DNA of 64,000 nucleotides from an uncultured bacterium (GCA_902802585.1 CADCMR010000003.1:106394-170393); one strand, 5' to 3'. Positions 18,806 through 28,758 are shown, numbered from the stretch's first letter. Made by a program: numbers and translations. The notes: generated by a model from the letters alone, not told the origin.

Positions 18806-19155
18806 GAATGGTCCTTTATGAGGTTGAGAAATGAAACGGATTCCGAAACGAGGATGGGGTCGATCCCCACGGCGTAGACGCGGACCGCGAGCTCGTAGAA
18901 CGCGGGGTCGCCGTCGGGGCGGACCGTGCGCGGGTTCACGATGCGCATCTGCTTCAGTTCGAGGGTGTTGTTGCCGGCGGTGATCGGATGGCGGACGCCC
19001 TCGATCATGGTCATGCCGTCGATGTGCTGTTCGATGATGATGGTGGTGCCGCAGTCGCACGTGAGCTCGAGTGTCTGGTCGATGATCACCTGGTTGGCGT
19101 CCGGCTGCCAGACGGTTTTGTTCACGAGTTTTCCGATTTTGAGTCCGATCGGCAT
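18802..19155 (-). CDS. small protein of unknown function between dapB and icd
   Basis: 117 residues from the ATG at 19155, which has GGAG 8 bases upstream; an ATG at 19170 would add five residues but has no ribosome site. I recognise no family. It is mostly beta in appearance ('[26 protein letters not shown]', '[14 protein letters not shown]', '[26 protein letters not shown]'), with one C-D-C pair and no signal peptide. Its stop overlaps the icd start (ATGA), so its translation is coupled with icd. Confidence 0.55.
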
Positions 19156-19182
19156 GGTTGCGGCTCCCATGGTATGCCGGGC

Positions 19183-19986
19183 TTACTTCAGCCCGAGCAC
19201 GTCCTGCATGTCGTAGTATCCGGCGGAAGCGCCCGCGAGCCATTTGGCGGCGCGGAGCGCGCCCTTGGCGAAGGTCATGCGGCTGGACGCGCGGTGCGTC
19301 AGTTCGATGCGTTCGCCGTCGCCCGCGAAGAGTACGGTGTGGTCGCCCACGATATCGCCGCCGCGCACGGCGTGGATGCCGATCTCGCGGCGGGTGCGCG
19401 CGCCTACAATGCCCTGGCGCCCGTAGACGAGGTCGTCCTGCGTGCGGTCCGCGGCTTCGCAGAGGACTTCCGCCAGGCGGACCGCGGTGCCGCTCGGGGC
19501 GTCCTTCTTCTGGTTGTGGTGCGCCTCGATGATTTCCATGTCGAAATCGTCGGCGAGGAGCGAGGCGGTCTTGCCGGAGAGGAAGAAGAGCAGATTCACG
19601 CCGACGCTGTAGTTGAACGTCTGGACGATGCGCGCGCCGTTCGCGGAAAGATCGCGAAGCGCTGCCTTGTCGGCTTCTGTGAGCGCGGTCGTGCCGATCA
19701 CGATGGAAAGCCCGGCCTTCGCGGCGGCGCGGGCGTTCTCCAGCACATTTCCAGTGCTGAAGTCGATGATGGCGTCGGCGTTCGCGAGCATTTCATCCGT
19801 GAGCGAGGCGGAGATCGGCACGTTGAGAGCGACGACTCCGGCGACGGTCCCGGCGTCCTGCCCGATGACCGGGCTGGCGGGGTATTCGGTGGCTCCTGCG
19901 AGCTGGAATTCAGGGTTGGCGGCGATGGCGGCGACGAGCGCCTTGCCCATGCGTCCGGCTGAACCGGTGATGATGGTGCGGATCAT
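19183..19986 (-). CDS. dapB: 4-hydroxy-tetrahydrodipicolinate reductase
   Basis: 267 residues, full length. NAD(P)H-dependent step of lysine and meso-diaminopimelate synthesis. The nucleotide loop is '[13 protein letters not shown]'; '[11 protein letters not shown]' and '[10 protein letters not shown]' follow. The catalytic motif is '[20 protein letters not shown]' (the family pattern is E-x-H-H-x-x-K-x-D-x-P-S-G-T-A). The C-terminus keeps '[14 protein letters not shown]' as '[21 protein letters not shown]'. It supports a DAP-type peptidoglycan. It follows purSL by 12 bases. Confidence 0.95.
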   Translation of the reverse strand: MIRTIITGSAGRMGKALVAAIAANPEFQLAGATEYPASPVIGQDAGTVAGVVALNVPISASLTDEMLANADAIIDFSTGNVLENARAAAKAGLSIVIGTTALTEADKAALRDLSANGARIVQTFNYSVGVNLLFFLSGKTASLLADDFDMEIIEAHHNQKKDAPSGTAVRLAEVLCEAADRTQDDLVYGRQGIVGARTRREIGIHAVRGGDIVGDHTVLFAGDGERIELTHRASSRMTFAKGALRAAKWLAGASAGYYDMQDVLGLK

Positions 19987-19998
19987 GCGGAAACCTCC

Positions 19999-22941
19999 TC
20001 AGATGCCTTCGAGCGTGGATTTGTATGCGGTGATGAGGTCGGCAAGCGTGGCGGACGCGACGACTTTTCCGCCGCGTGTGAACACCAGCTCCTGTTTCTC
20101 CGTGGTCGTGCCGACGCGGGCGAACACGTTTCCGGCGAGCATCCTTTCGAGCTCGGCGGCGCGTTCGGGACGGCAGGTGAGGATGAAACGGGAGTTCGAC
20201 TCGGAGAAAAGCGCCTCGGCGTCGTTCAGGTTTTCGATGCCGGGGAGCTTGTCGAGGTCGATCGTCATGCCGAGGCGACCGCCGATGGCGGACTTGGCGG
20301 CGGCGATGGCGAGGCCGCCGAGCGCGGGGGAAACAATGGAGGACGGGATGTCCGCTTTAATGACCTCGGCAAGCGCGTGGTAGAGCTTGGACGCCTTCGG
20401 GATGTCGACCTTCGGAACATTGTTGCCGACAGCGTCGAGCATGGCGTAGTATTCGCTTCCGCCGAGTTCGGGCTTGGTCTCGCCGAGCACATACACGGCG
20501 TCGCCCGCGAACTTGGCGTCCAGGGAGACCGCGTGCGACACGTCGTCGATGCGCGCGATGGTGCTGAAGAGGACGGTGGGCGGAATGGAGATCTTGCGGC
20601 CGCCGCGCGTGCTGTCGTTCTTCATGCTGTCCTTGCCGGAGATGCAGGGCACCTTGAATGCCTTGGTGCAGTCGTAGAGCGCCATATTCGCGCGGACGAG
20701 CTGCGCGAGCTTGTATTCGCCGTCCGGGGTCTTCTCGCTCTGCACCGGGTCGGGCCAGCAGAAGTTGTCGAGGCCGGCGATGTGGTCGGGATCGGCGCCC
20801 GCGGCGACGGAACGGCGCACGGCGAGGTCGATGATGGACGCCATCATGTGGTATGTGTCGATGTCGCTGTAACGCGGCAGGATGCCCGCGGAGAGCACGA
20901 TGCCCTCCTTCGCGAGAGGTTCGGCGAGCGTGACTGTGGCGTCGGATGCGACGTCGCGGCAGACGCCCGTGAAAGGCTTGATGATGCTGAGGCCCTTCAC
21001 CTCGTGGTCGTACTGGCGCGCCTTGTATTCGTCGGAGCAGATGTTCAGGCGGCCGATGAGCTTCACAAGGTCGGCGGAGAGGTCGCGACCGGAGATGACC
21101 GGCTCGTCGAAGACCGGGGGCTTCCACTCGGCTTTCAGGTGGAGTTTCGGCAGACCCTCGTGCATGAACTTGATGTCGATGTCCGCCACCACGCGGTCGC
21201 CGTAGGTGATGTGGAACTTGCCGGAATGGTTGAAGCGGCCGAGCACGGTGGCTTCCACGTCGCGCGCGGCGGCGAGCGCCAGGAACTCGTCGAGACGTTC
21301 CGGCGCGACGGCGAAGCTCATGCGCTCCTGCGCCTCGGAAACGAGGATTTCCCACGGCTGAAGGCCGGAGTATTTGAGCGGTGCCTTCGCGAGGTCCATG
21401 TCGCAGCCGCCGCAGACGTCCGCCATTTCGCCGACGCTGGAAGAGAGACCCCCCGCGCCGTTGTCGGTCACGAAACGGTAGAGGAGGCGTTCGCGCGCTT
21501 CGTGGATGAAGTCGCTCATGCGCTTCTGGGTGATCGGGTCGCCGATCTGGACCGCCTGCACGGGGCTGTCCTTGTGCAGCTCTTCGCTGGAGAACGTCGC
21601 GCCGTGGATGCCGTCCTTGCCGATGCGGCCGCCTGTCATCACGATGTAGTCACCGGGCTCAATGAACTTCTCCCAGCCGTTGCGGTCGCCCACCTTGCGC
21701 GGGAGCGTGCCGACCGTGCCGCAGTAGACCAGCGGCTTGCCGATGTAGCGGTCGTCGAAGTATTCCCAGCCGACGGCGTACGGGATGCCGCTCTGGTTGC
21801 CGCCGTCGATCACGCCTTTGTGGACGCCGTCGCGGAGGCGGCGCGGATGCAGCAGTCCCTCGGGGACGTTGATCGGGTCGGTGAACGGCGAACCGAGGCA
21901 GTAGCCCCAGACGTTCAGCAGCAGGTCGGCGCCCTGCCCGGTCCCGAGCGGGTCGCGGTTCACGCCCACGATGCCAGTCATGGCTCCGCCGTAGGGGTCA
22001 AGCGCGGACGGGCTGTTGTGGGTCTCCGCCTTGTAGACGAGGTCGAAACGGTCGTTGAAGCGGATCACGCCGGCGTTGTCGGTAAAGACGGAGACGAGCC
22101 ACGGCACCTCGGACTGAAGCTCCTTCGTGCTCTTCTTGATGTAGCTCTTGTACAGCGAGGAGATCATGATCGTCTTGCCGTCCGGGGTGGTGTAGTCGAT
22201 GTCGGCAGCGAAGATCTTGTGCTTGCAGTGTTCGCTCCACGTCTGCGCGAGGACTTCCATTTCCACGTCGGTCGGCTTGCGGCCGAGCTGGCGGAAATAG
22301 CCCTGGATAGACTTCATTTCCTCGAGGCTGAGGGCGAGCGTGCCCTTGTGGGACAGCTCCATGAGCTTTTCGTCGGAGACATCCAGGTCGTAGTCGCGCA
22401 CGATGACCTCGCCGAGCCCCTTGATGACCGGCTTGTTCAGCGGGATGGAGCTGTTCACAAGCTCGTCGCGGGAGAAGACGTCGACCGATTCGATCAGCAC
22501 GTTCGCGAGCAGGCCGGTGGCAATGCGCTGCGCCTGTTCGCGGGTCATTTCGGGGGAATCCACCAGATATTCGATCGAGCTGAAGACCTGTTCCTCGCGG
22601 GAGAGCTTGCGGCCGATGATGTCGCCGATTGCCTCCCACGCCGTGCGCGCCACATTGTCCGTGACGCCCGGCTTGAAGCCGACGCGGATCAGCCAGGTGT
22701 AGTCCAGTCCGGCGGACGGCGTTTCGCCCACGATGCCGCTGCGTGTTACCGGGTCCGCCAGTTCGTGCGCGACCTTCGCGGCCTCGTCAGGCGTGATGTC
22801 CGCGGAGACGGTGTAGACGGAACGTGTACGGATGCCTCGGACGGGCGGCAGTCCGGGGAGGGCGGAAAGGCGGCGGACGACGCCCTGGCCGCGGGCGTCC
22901 TGCCACTGCGGCTTCACCGACATTTCAATGCGATAGTCCAT
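19999..22941 (-). CDS. purSL: phosphoribosylformylglycinamidine synthase, fused PurS-PurL
   Basis: 980 residues. Converts FGAR to FGAM with ammonia from a separate glutaminase (PurQ). Residues about 1-80 ('YRIEMSVKPQWQDARGQGVVRRL...VYTVSADITPDEAAKVAHEL') look like a PurS unit and are followed by a second PurS-like stretch. The PurL body shows 'TWSEHCKHKIFAADIDY', 'KAETHNSPSALDPYGGAMTGIVGVNRD', 'GGRIGKDGIHGATFSS', 'DNGAGGLSSSVGEMA' and 'CISGKDSMKND'. No C-terminal glutaminase is present, so it is shorter than the E. coli PurL. Where the small enzymes have HNHPS, this has HNSPS, which I recall from PurSL-type proteins. Strong promoter directly upstream. Confidence 0.9.
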   Translation of the reverse strand: MDYRIEMSVKPQWQDARGQGVVRRLSALPGLPPVRGIRTRSVYTVSADITPDEAAKVAHELADPVTRSGIVGETPSAGLDYTWLIRVGFKPGVTDNVARTAWEAIGDIIGRKLSREEQVFSSIEYLVDSPEMTREQAQRIATGLLANVLIESVDVFSRDELVNSSIPLNKPVIKGLGEVIVRDYDLDVSDEKLMELSHKGTLALSLEEMKSIQGYFRQLGRKPTDVEMEVLAQTWSEHCKHKIFAADIDYTTPDGKTIMISSLYKSYIKKSTKELQSEVPWLVSVFTDNAGVIRFNDRFDLVYKAETHNSPSALDPYGGAMTGIVGVNRDPLGTGQGADLLLNVWGYCLGSPFTDPINVPEGLLHPRRLRDGVHKGVIDGGNQSGIPYAVGWEYFDDRYIGKPLVYCGTVGTLPRKVGDRNGWEKFIEPGDYIVMTGGRIGKDGIHGATFSSEELHKDSPVQAVQIGDPITQKRMSDFIHEARERLLYRFVTDNGAGGLSSSVGEMADVCGGCDMDLAKAPLKYSGLQPWEILVSEAQERMSFAVAPERLDEFLALAAARDVEATVLGRFNHSGKFHITYGDRVVADIDIKFMHEGLPKLHLKAEWKPPVFDEPVISGRDLSADLVKLIGRLNICSDEYKARQYDHEVKGLSIIKPFTGVCRDVASDATVTLAEPLAKEGIVLSAGILPRYSDIDTYHMMASIIDLAVRRSVAAGADPDHIAGLDNFCWPDPVQSEKTPDGEYKLAQLVRANMALYDCTKAFKVPCISGKDSMKNDSTRGGRKISIPPTVLFSTIARIDDVSHAVSLDAKFAGDAVYVLGETKPELGGSEYYAMLDAVGNNVPKVDIPKASKLYHALAEVIKADIPSSIVSPALGGLAIAAAKSAIGGRLGMTIDLDKLPGIENLNDAEALFSESNSRFILTCRPERAAELERMLAGNVFARVGTTTEKQELVFTRGGKVVASATLADLITAYKSTLEGI

Positions 22942-22990
22942 GAGCTTATCCTTGCTTGGAGGGGTTATTTAAAAAATTATAGCAAGGAAA

Positions 22991-23019
22991 AATATACCCC
23001 CGGAACGCTGTTTTTTCAA
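22991..23019 (-). promoter_or_regulatory. sigma70 promoter of the purSL-dapB-icd unit
   Basis: TTGAAA (23014-23019), 17-bp spacer, TATATT (22991-22996) on the minus strand, about 50 bases before the purSL start. A second TATAAT lies just downstream. It begins right after the tadA stop. Confidence 0.75.
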
Positions 23020-23033
23020 GCGTGAGCCGTAAA

Positions 23034-23633
23034 TCAGGACTTCTTTTTTCGGGCGTTCGCGCGGACCGTGCGGAAAAACGCCTGGAACATCTCCTTGCAT
23101 TCCTCCTCCATGAGTCCGGCTGTCACTTCGACGTTGTGGAGCATCCCGGGGAATCCAGTGACGTCCAGCGCGCTCCCGGCTGCGCCGCAGCGCGGATCGC
23201 GCATCCCGAAAACCACACGGCGGATACGCGAGTTCACCATGGCTCCGGCGCACATCGCGCATGGCTCCTTGGTCACGTAGATGTCGATGCCGTCCAGCCG
23301 CCAGTCGCCGACGATCTGCGGCAGAGATGCGATCAGCATGAGCTCGGCGTGGGCGGTCGCGTCCTTCAGAAGCTCCACCTGGTTCCACGAACGCGCGATG
23401 ATCAAACCGTCCTTCACCGCCACGGCTCCGACGGGAACCTCGCCCGCATCGGCGGCCTGCTGGGCGCACCGGAGCGCGGCGCGCATGTAGTAATCGTCCC
23501 CGAGCAACGGCTTCAGCTCGCCGTCGTCCTCGTCGTCGAACGGACCGTCGAACAGTCCGTTGCCGGAATCGAACACAAATCCGTCCGGATCGGACGCGGC
23601 GGGAAACAGAAGGTCGGAGTCGTCACTTGGCAT
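23034..23633 (-). CDS. tadA: tRNA adenosine deaminase TadA with acidic N-terminal extension
   Basis: 199 residues. Deaminates A34 to inosine in tRNA-Arg. The zinc site is H95-A-E97 and P-C125-A-M-C128 (HAELML, EPCAMCAGAM), with 'GEVPVGAVAV' before and 'NSRIRRVVFGMRDPRCGAAGSALD' after. The enzyme normally begins near 'YYMRAALRCA' (residue 48). Here about 45 residues rich in Asp and Glu precede it (FDDEDDGEL). The start at 23633 has GAGG 9 bases upstream and overlaps the ATPase gene by 11 bases, so the extension is probably translated. An internal start at M50 is the alternative. The tail is basic (ARKKKS). Confidence 0.88.
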   Translation of the reverse strand: MPSDDSDLLFPAASDPDGFVFDSGNGLFDGPFDDEDDGELKPLLGDDYYMRAALRCAQQAADAGEVPVGAVAVKDGLIIARSWNQVELLKDATAHAELMLIASLPQIVGDWRLDGIDIYVTKEPCAMCAGAMVNSRIRRVVFGMRDPRCGAAGSALDVTGFPGMLHNVEVTAGLMEEECKEMFQAFFRTVRANARKKKS

Positions 23634-25104
23634 GGACGGCGTCCTCGCGGAATTCGTCCAGGGCTTCCTCGCCGTGGATGGAACGCATCAGCTTCACATT
23701 CTCCTCGTAGAAAACCTGCGGATCGGGCTGCTGCACGACTTCGCTGTTCGACTCGTCCATCAGCGTCTTGCGCTTGGCGGGGTCGGAGAGGTAGTGGTCG
23801 AGGTAGCGCACGAGCGTGCGCGGCGACAGCTCCTCGAACTGTTTCTGCCCGAACTCGCTCACGTAGTCGGACGCGATCACGGCGACGAGGTTCTTCGAAG
23901 GAGCCTTCATGCCCTTCGCCGAGAGGAAGTCCAGGATCATTTCCTGGCACCGGATCTCGTCGAACATCGGGAACTCACACCCGCGGCCGCGGCTGGAGAT
24001 GTTCGCCGGGAACCGCTGGTTCGAGGCGATTGTGAGCGTGATGTTCTCCGGCAGGGAGAACGTGCCGCCGATGTTCGTGCGGAAATAATACCAGTCGGTC
24101 TTCGTCGCGTCAATGTCGTCGAAGAACAGCATGAACTTGTGCTCCGGCCAGGCGGCGAGCTCGGTGATCAGCGGCTCCAGCCCGGTGGTCAGGTCCTCCG
24201 GTCGCGGGATGATCAGCGTGATGTTCGGGAACGACAGGCTGTAGGCGATGCTCATCTGAGTCTTGCCGAGGCCCGGCAGGCTCGAGATCAGCAGCGGCAG
24301 ATTGTTCCGACCCTCCGAAAACGCACGGAAATGCTCCTGGAACATCCGGCGCACGGACGCGTATCCGTAAAAATCGTCCGCGGAACGGATCGAGGGGAGC
24401 GTGAGCGGCACGAACGCGCCGTCCTGATGCCGGAAGATCCTGCCGTGCGCGAACGGGTCCTCGGCGGACATCCGCGCGACTTCCAGCGCCACCGCGCCGG
24501 GCTTCATCCGCAGGAACGCGCTCTGCGCCGATTCGAGCTTGAGCACGGATGGACGCAGCCGGGAGACCGCACCTTCGGGCGCTTCGCCGGAACGTTCCGA
24601 GAGCAGGGCGCAATAAGCGGGGATCAGGTCCTCCAGGAGCTCCGCCAGGCGCACGGCGTGACGGTAGAAGAACGCGGCGTCGGAACCGGATTCCAGCGCG
24701 ACGGAACGCGCGTCGTGCGGCGACAGCGCCGCGAGGCGTTCGAACAGCATCTTGTCCAGCAGACGGCTGAACGGAAATCCGGTGCAGGCGGCGGCAAGCA
24801 GGTTCAGCGCGTCGACGGAATCTGTTGTGCCGTCCGGAGGCGCTTCGAAAAGGTTGACAAACCCGGTCGTGCCATGATGCGCCGGATCGTCGGGCGGCAG
24901 CCTGTGAAGTGGCTTCGTGAGCTTTGTCCGGACGACTTTCGAGGAAGAATGCCCGTGCTCACAGTCGATTGCAATGGCGGAAAGGGCGGTGGCAAGGCGG
25001 TCCGCAAACGTCCCGGACGCGGGAGCCTCCCCCGTGAAAAACACATGGAACGACGCTTCCGCGGCGCGGCACGCCATCAGTAGTCCGGTCGATTCGGTAT
25101 TCAT
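23623..25104 (-). CDS. AAA+ ATPase, DUF815-like
   Basis: 493 residues. The N-terminal half is of unknown fold. The C-terminal half is an ATPase: 'DDFYGYASVRRMFQEHFRAFSEGRNNLPLLISSLPGLGKTQMSIAYSLSF' (Walker A GLPGLGKT-like, SLPGLGKTQ), 'HKFMLFFDDID' (Walker B), 'NITLTIASNQRFP' (sensor 1 Asn) and 'ISSRGRGCEFPMFDEI' (Arg-finger region). The G-Y-x-x-x-R...F pattern before the P-loop is that of DUF815 ATPases, whose role is not established. No membrane or DNA-binding segment is seen. AAGGAG precedes the start. The 3' end overlaps tadA by 11 bases; the pair has no other partner. Confidence 0.7.
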   Translation of the reverse strand: MNTESTGLLMACRAAEASFHVFFTGEAPASGTFADRLATALSAIAIDCEHGHSSSKVVRTKLTKPLHRLPPDDPAHHGTTGFVNLFEAPPDGTTDSVDALNLLAAACTGFPFSRLLDKMLFERLAALSPHDARSVALESGSDAAFFYRHAVRLAELLEDLIPAYCALLSERSGEAPEGAVSRLRPSVLKLESAQSAFLRMKPGAVALEVARMSAEDPFAHGRIFRHQDGAFVPLTLPSIRSADDFYGYASVRRMFQEHFRAFSEGRNNLPLLISSLPGLGKTQMSIAYSLSFPNITLIIPRPEDLTTGLEPLITELAAWPEHKFMLFFDDIDATKTDWYYFRTNIGGTFSLPENITLTIASNQRFPANISSRGRGCEFPMFDEIRCQEMILDFLSAKGMKAPSKNLVAVIASDYVSEFGQKQFEELSPRTLVRYLDHYLSDPAKRKTLMDESNSEVVQQPDPQVFYEENVKLMRSIHGEEALDEFREDAVHAK

Positions 25105-25188
25105 GTCCGCACGTCTCCTTCCAGTTCAAAAACGGTTATTCAAGGGGGCGGCCGACGGTTCAGCCGTCCCCCATCGCGCCCGTCCGGC

Positions 25189-26679
25189 TTATGCCAGCGG
25201 GGCGGTGAAATCTTTCTGCGAACGCGCCAGCTCGAACGCGCGGCCGGCGCGTAAGATGCGTTTCTCCTCCATGGCGGGGGCGATGAGCTGGATGCCGACG
25301 GGCAGCCCGGTGCCGGAGTCGATCGCGGCGGGCATGCTCAGGCCGCAGTCGCCGCTCAGGTTCAGCGCCGTGGTGAAGACGTCGGAGAGGTACATCTGCA
25401 GCGGGTCGGTCTTCGCCCCGAAATGGAACGCGGGCGCGGGCGTGACCGGGGTCAGCAGGAAATCGCAGAGCCTGTAGGCTTCCTGGAAGTCGCGGCGGAG
25501 CAGCGTGCGGACCTTCTGCGCGCGCAGGTAGTAGGCGTCGTAGTAGCCGCTGCTGAGCACGTAGGTGCCGAGCATGATGCGGCGGAGCACTTCGTTGCCG
25601 AACCCTTCGCCGCGCGACTTTTCGTAGGTCGAATTGATGTCGGTCGCATTCGGGCTGCGGTAGCCGTAGCGGATGCCGTCGAACCGCGCCAGGTTCGCGC
25701 TCGCCTCGGCCGTGGCGATGATGTAGTAGCACGCCATGGCGTATTTCGTGTGCGGGAGCGAGACGTCGACGAAGCTCGCGCCGAGGGAACGGAACACCTC
25801 GATCGAGTCGTTCATGACCGCCTTGACGGCGGGGTCCATGCCCTCGAGCTCGTAGTATTCCTTCGGGAGACCGATCTTCACGCCGTCGAGGCGCGGATTC
25901 TGCTCGAACGCCTCCAGGTCGGCGGCGAATCCTTCCGGCTGCTGCGGCAGGCTCGTCGAATCCTTCTCGTCGTGTCCGGCGATCAGGTCGAGGATTGCGG
26001 CTGCGTCCCACACGGTGCGCGACAGCGGACCGATCTGGTCCAGCGAGGATGCGAACGCCACGAGTCCGTTGCGGGAGACGCGCCCGTAGGTCGGCTTGAG
26101 TCCGACCACGCCGCAGAACGCCGCGGGCTGGCGGATGGAACCGCCTGTGTCGGAACCGAGCGCGGCGACCGTTTCAAGCGCGGCGACCGACGCGGCGGAA
26201 CCGCCCGAGGAGCCGCCCGGCACGCAGTCGAGGTTCCACGGGTTCGCGGTGCGCTGGTACGCGCTGTTCTCGCAGGAGGACCCCATGGCGAACTCGTCCA
26301 TGTTGGCGCGTCCGAGCAGGACGCATCCGGCGGCTTTCAGCTTGCCGGTCACGAAGGAATCGTACGGGGAAATGAAGCCGTTCAGGATTTTCGAGGCGCA
26401 GGAGCACTGCTCGCCCTTCGTGCAGATGTTGTCCTTCAGCGTGATCGGGACGCCGTCGAACTCGCCCAGCGGGGCGCCCGCGGCACGCCGGGCATCGGAA
26501 GCGGCGGCTTGTGCCAGTACGGATTCCGGGTTCACGGCGAGGAGGGCGCGCACCTTCGGTTCGACCGCCTGGATGCGTTCCAGGAATGCAGTGCAGAGCC
26601 CGACAGAGGTGGTGCTGCCGTCGCGGAGCGCGGCGGCGGCATCGCGGAGGGACAGGGAAATGAGCTCGGCGTTCGTCAT
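25189..26679 (-). CDS. gatA: Asp-tRNA(Asn)/Glu-tRNA(Gln) amidotransferase subunit A
   Basis: 496 residues. Amidase-signature glutaminase that supplies ammonia to GatB. Catalytic Lys is in 'PITLKDNICTKGEQCSCASKIL', the Gly/Ser-rich loop is 'CVPGGSSGGSAASVAA', and the nucleophile region is 'GSDTGGSIRQPAAFCGVVGLKPTYGRVSRNGLVAFASSLDQIGP'. The full length and the C-terminal 'MPAAIDSGTGLPVGIQLI' confirm GatA rather than another amidase. The start overlaps the gatC stop (ATGA). gatB is not in the window. Confidence 0.95.
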   Translation of the reverse strand: MTNAELISLSLRDAAAALRDGSTTSVGLCTAFLERIQAVEPKVRALLAVNPESVLAQAAASDARRAAGAPLGEFDGVPITLKDNICTKGEQCSCASKILNGFISPYDSFVTGKLKAAGCVLLGRANMDEFAMGSSCENSAYQRTANPWNLDCVPGGSSGGSAASVAALETVAALGSDTGGSIRQPAAFCGVVGLKPTYGRVSRNGLVAFASSLDQIGPLSRTVWDAAAILDLIAGHDEKDSTSLPQQPEGFAADLEAFEQNPRLDGVKIGLPKEYYELEGMDPAVKAVMNDSIEVFRSLGASFVDVSLPHTKYAMACYYIIATAEASANLARFDGIRYGYRSPNATDINSTYEKSRGEGFGNEVLRRIMLGTYVLSSGYYDAYYLRAQKVRTLLRRDFQEAYRLCDFLLTPVTPAPAFHFGAKTDPLQMYLSDVFTTALNLSGDCGLSMPAAIDSGTGLPVGIQLIAPAMEEKRILRAGRAFELARSQKDFTAPLA

Positions 26680-26987
26680 GCGATGCCCTCCCCGGGAAGG
26701 ACCTGCGGGACCTTCACGAGTTCGCCTTCGATCAGGTCGGGCGCGTTGGCGAGCATCGCCTCGCGCGGGAAGGGATCGGAGGGTTCGTCCTCGCGGAGCA
26801 CGTTGGTGCGCGCGACGGCGTGGGCGGTCGGCTCGATGCCGGAGACATCGAGTTCGGCGAGCATTTCGACATAGCCGACGATCTGCTCCATTTCGGCTTG
26901 CAGACGCGGGATCATGTCCTGAGGCAGGCTCAGGCGCGCCAGAGAGGCGACCTGGGCCACGTCGATTTTGTTACCCTGTTCGGCCAT
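26676..26987 (-). CDS. gatC: Asp-tRNA(Asn)/Glu-tRNA(Gln) amidotransferase subunit C
   Basis: 103 residues from the ATG at 26987, preceded by AGGAAAGG. Small stabilising subunit of GatCAB. Typical sequence: 'KIDVAQVASLARLSLPQDMIPRLQAEMEQIVGYVEMLAELDVSGIEPTAHAV' then 'LREDEPSDPFPREAMLANAPDLIEGELVKVPQVL'. Overlaps gatA by 4 bases and follows pfp by 29 bases. Confidence 0.93.
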   Translation of the reverse strand: MAEQGNKIDVAQVASLARLSLPQDMIPRLQAEMEQIVGYVEMLAELDVSGIEPTAHAVARTNVLREDEPSDPFPREAMLANAPDLIEGELVKVPQVLPGEGIA

Positions 26988-27016
26988 GGTGGATGCCTTT
27001 CCTGTCCCCGGTTGGA

Positions 27017-28672
27017 TTACTGGTGCTCGAGCTTGATCGTTTCGGTCTTCGCGTCGCAGACGACGGAGGGACCGAAATACTGGATCGGGCCGGGATAGAC
27101 GAACGAGGTGTTGACCGCCCATTCGTCGCGGTTGGCGGCGAAGAACTTGAACGGGGCGTCGTCGAGCTCGACGAGCGCCTTCTTGATGACCGGCTTGTCC
27201 GCGCCGTGGCGGTGTTCGACGTTCATCATGGCGGTCAGCGGCACGGCGCCCGCGGTCCAATCGTCGGCGGGCTTCGCGAGGTTGCCGACGTAGGACATGT
27301 AGGCGGTCGCGCCGGAGCCGATGATGGCGGCGGCGTTGAAGCCGAGGCTGTAGCAGTAGTCGGCGTCGAAGTTGGACGGGGCGGCGCAGCGGCCTTCGTA
27401 GCCGAAGAAGTGGGTCTGGCTGGAGAACTTGCCGACGTACTTGCCTTCCGCCTTCATCGCGACGAGGCGCTGCTTCACGAGCTGCGCGAGGAGCTTTTCG
27501 GTCTCGATGAGGGACACCTGCACATTGCCGTGCGGGTCGCGGTCCATGGAGAGCTGGAGCTGGATGGCGGTCGGGAGCTGGGCGTAGACGGACGCGCTGG
27601 CGGCGGAGAGCTTGCCGGAGATGTAGGCGATTTTGTCCTCGGGCTTCGCGATGGCGTTGAATTCGTCGGCGTTCGCGGCGAGCACGTCGTTGAGTTCGCC
27701 GATCAGAACCTTCATTTCCGGGATGAACTCGATGAGCCCTTCCGGAACCAGCACGACGCCGAAGTTCTCCTTGTTTTCCGCGCGCTTCGCGACGATCTTC
27801 GCGAGGTCGTCGACGATGCCGGAGAGAGTCTGCTTCTTCGCAGCGACTTCCTCGGAGATGATCGCGGCGTTCACGTGGGTCTTCAAGGCGCATTCGAGCG
27901 TGATGTGGGATGCGGAACGTCCCATGAGCTTGATGAAGTGCCAGTACTTCTTGGCGGAGTTGGCGTCGCGGGAGATGTTGCCGATGAGCTCGCTGTAGAC
28001 CTTACTGGCGGTGTCGAAGCCGAACGACGTCTCGATGAACTTGTTCTTCAGGTCGCCGTCGATGGTCTTCGGGCAGCCGATGACCTGGATCGGGATGTTT
28101 TTCGCCTTGTAGTATTCGGCGAGGAGGCACGCATTCGTGTTGGAGTCGTCGCCGCCGATGATCACGAGGGCGGAGATGCCGAGCGCCTTGCAGTTCACCG
28201 CGCCCTTGTCGAACTGTTCGACCTGCTCGAGCTTGGTGCGACCGGATCCGATCATGTCGAACCCGCCGGTGTTGCGGTATTCGTTCATGAACTCGTCGGT
28301 GATTTCGACATAGTCGTTGTCCACGAGCCCGCTCGGACCGCCCTTGAAGCCGAACATGCGCGACGCCTTGTTCAGCGACTTGATGCCGTCGTAGATGCCG
28401 GCGATGACGTTGTGGCCGCCGGGGGCCTGACCGCCGGACAGGATGACCGCCACGTTCACAGGCTTGCCTTCCGCCGCGCCGCCCGCGCTGAACTTCAGGT
28501 CGGGCATATTGCTGGTGGACGGGAAGAGGGCGGCGATCTTTTCAGCGTCGGCGAAAGCGGCGAGCGGGGCGCCCTTTTCGACCTTCACGGACGCGCCGGA
28601 ACGGAGCGCGGGGGGCAGTTTCGGGGCGTATTCGCTGCGGACCTGCTGGAGCGGGGAAATCATCTTGGACAT
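27017..28672 (-). CDS. pfp: pyrophosphate-dependent 6-phosphofructokinase (long type)
   Basis: 551 residues. Reversible phosphorylation of fructose-6-phosphate with PPi. '[21 protein letters not shown]' is the N-terminal loop. '[11 protein letters not shown]' (GGDD at 173-176) replaces the GGDG of ATP enzymes and is the mark of PPi use. '[12 protein letters not shown]' (201-208) is the catalytic region and '[16 protein letters not shown]' binds the sugar phosphate. The length and the C-terminal insert match the long group II (plant beta-like) clade. It saves ATP in glycolysis and fits a fermentative life. It leads the gatC-gatA unit and has an excellent promoter. Confidence 0.92.
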   Translation of the reverse strand: MSKMISPLQQVRSEYAPKLPPALRSGASVKVEKGAPLAAFADAEKIAALFPSTSNMPDLKFSAGGAAEGKPVNVAVILSGGQAPGGHNVIAGIYDGIKSLNKASRMFGFKGGPSGLVDNDYVEITDEFMNEYRNTGGFDMIGSGRTKLEQVEQFDKGAVNCKALGISALVIIGGDDSNTNACLLAEYYKAKNIPIQVIGCPKTIDGDLKNKFIETSFGFDTASKVYSELIGNISRDANSAKKYWHFIKLMGRSASHITLECALKTHVNAAIISEEVAAKKQTLSGIVDDLAKIVAKRAENKENFGVVLVPEGLIEFIPEMKVLIGELNDVLAANADEFNAIAKPEDKIAYISGKLSAASASVYAQLPTAIQLQLSMDRDPHGNVQVSLIETEKLLAQLVKQRLVAMKAEGKYVGKFSSQTHFFGYEGRCAAPSNFDADYCYSLGFNAAAIIGSGATAYMSYVGNLAKPADDWTAGAVPLTAMMNVEHRHGADKPVIKKALVELDDAPFKFFAANRDEWAVNTSFVYPGPIQYFGPSVVCDAKTETIKLEHQ

Positions 28673-28729
28673 GGTTGCAATCTCCTGGTATGGATGATGG
28701 TTTATGGTTGGAATCGGACTAATCTAAAT

Positions 28730-28758
28730 AATATAACGCTTCCCGCCCCTTTTTTCAA
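28730..28758 (-). promoter_or_regulatory. sigma70 promoter of pfp-gatC-gatA
   Basis: TTGAAA (28753-28758), 17-bp GC-rich spacer, TATATT (28730-28735) on the minus strand, about 58 bases before the pfp start. Confidence 0.75.
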
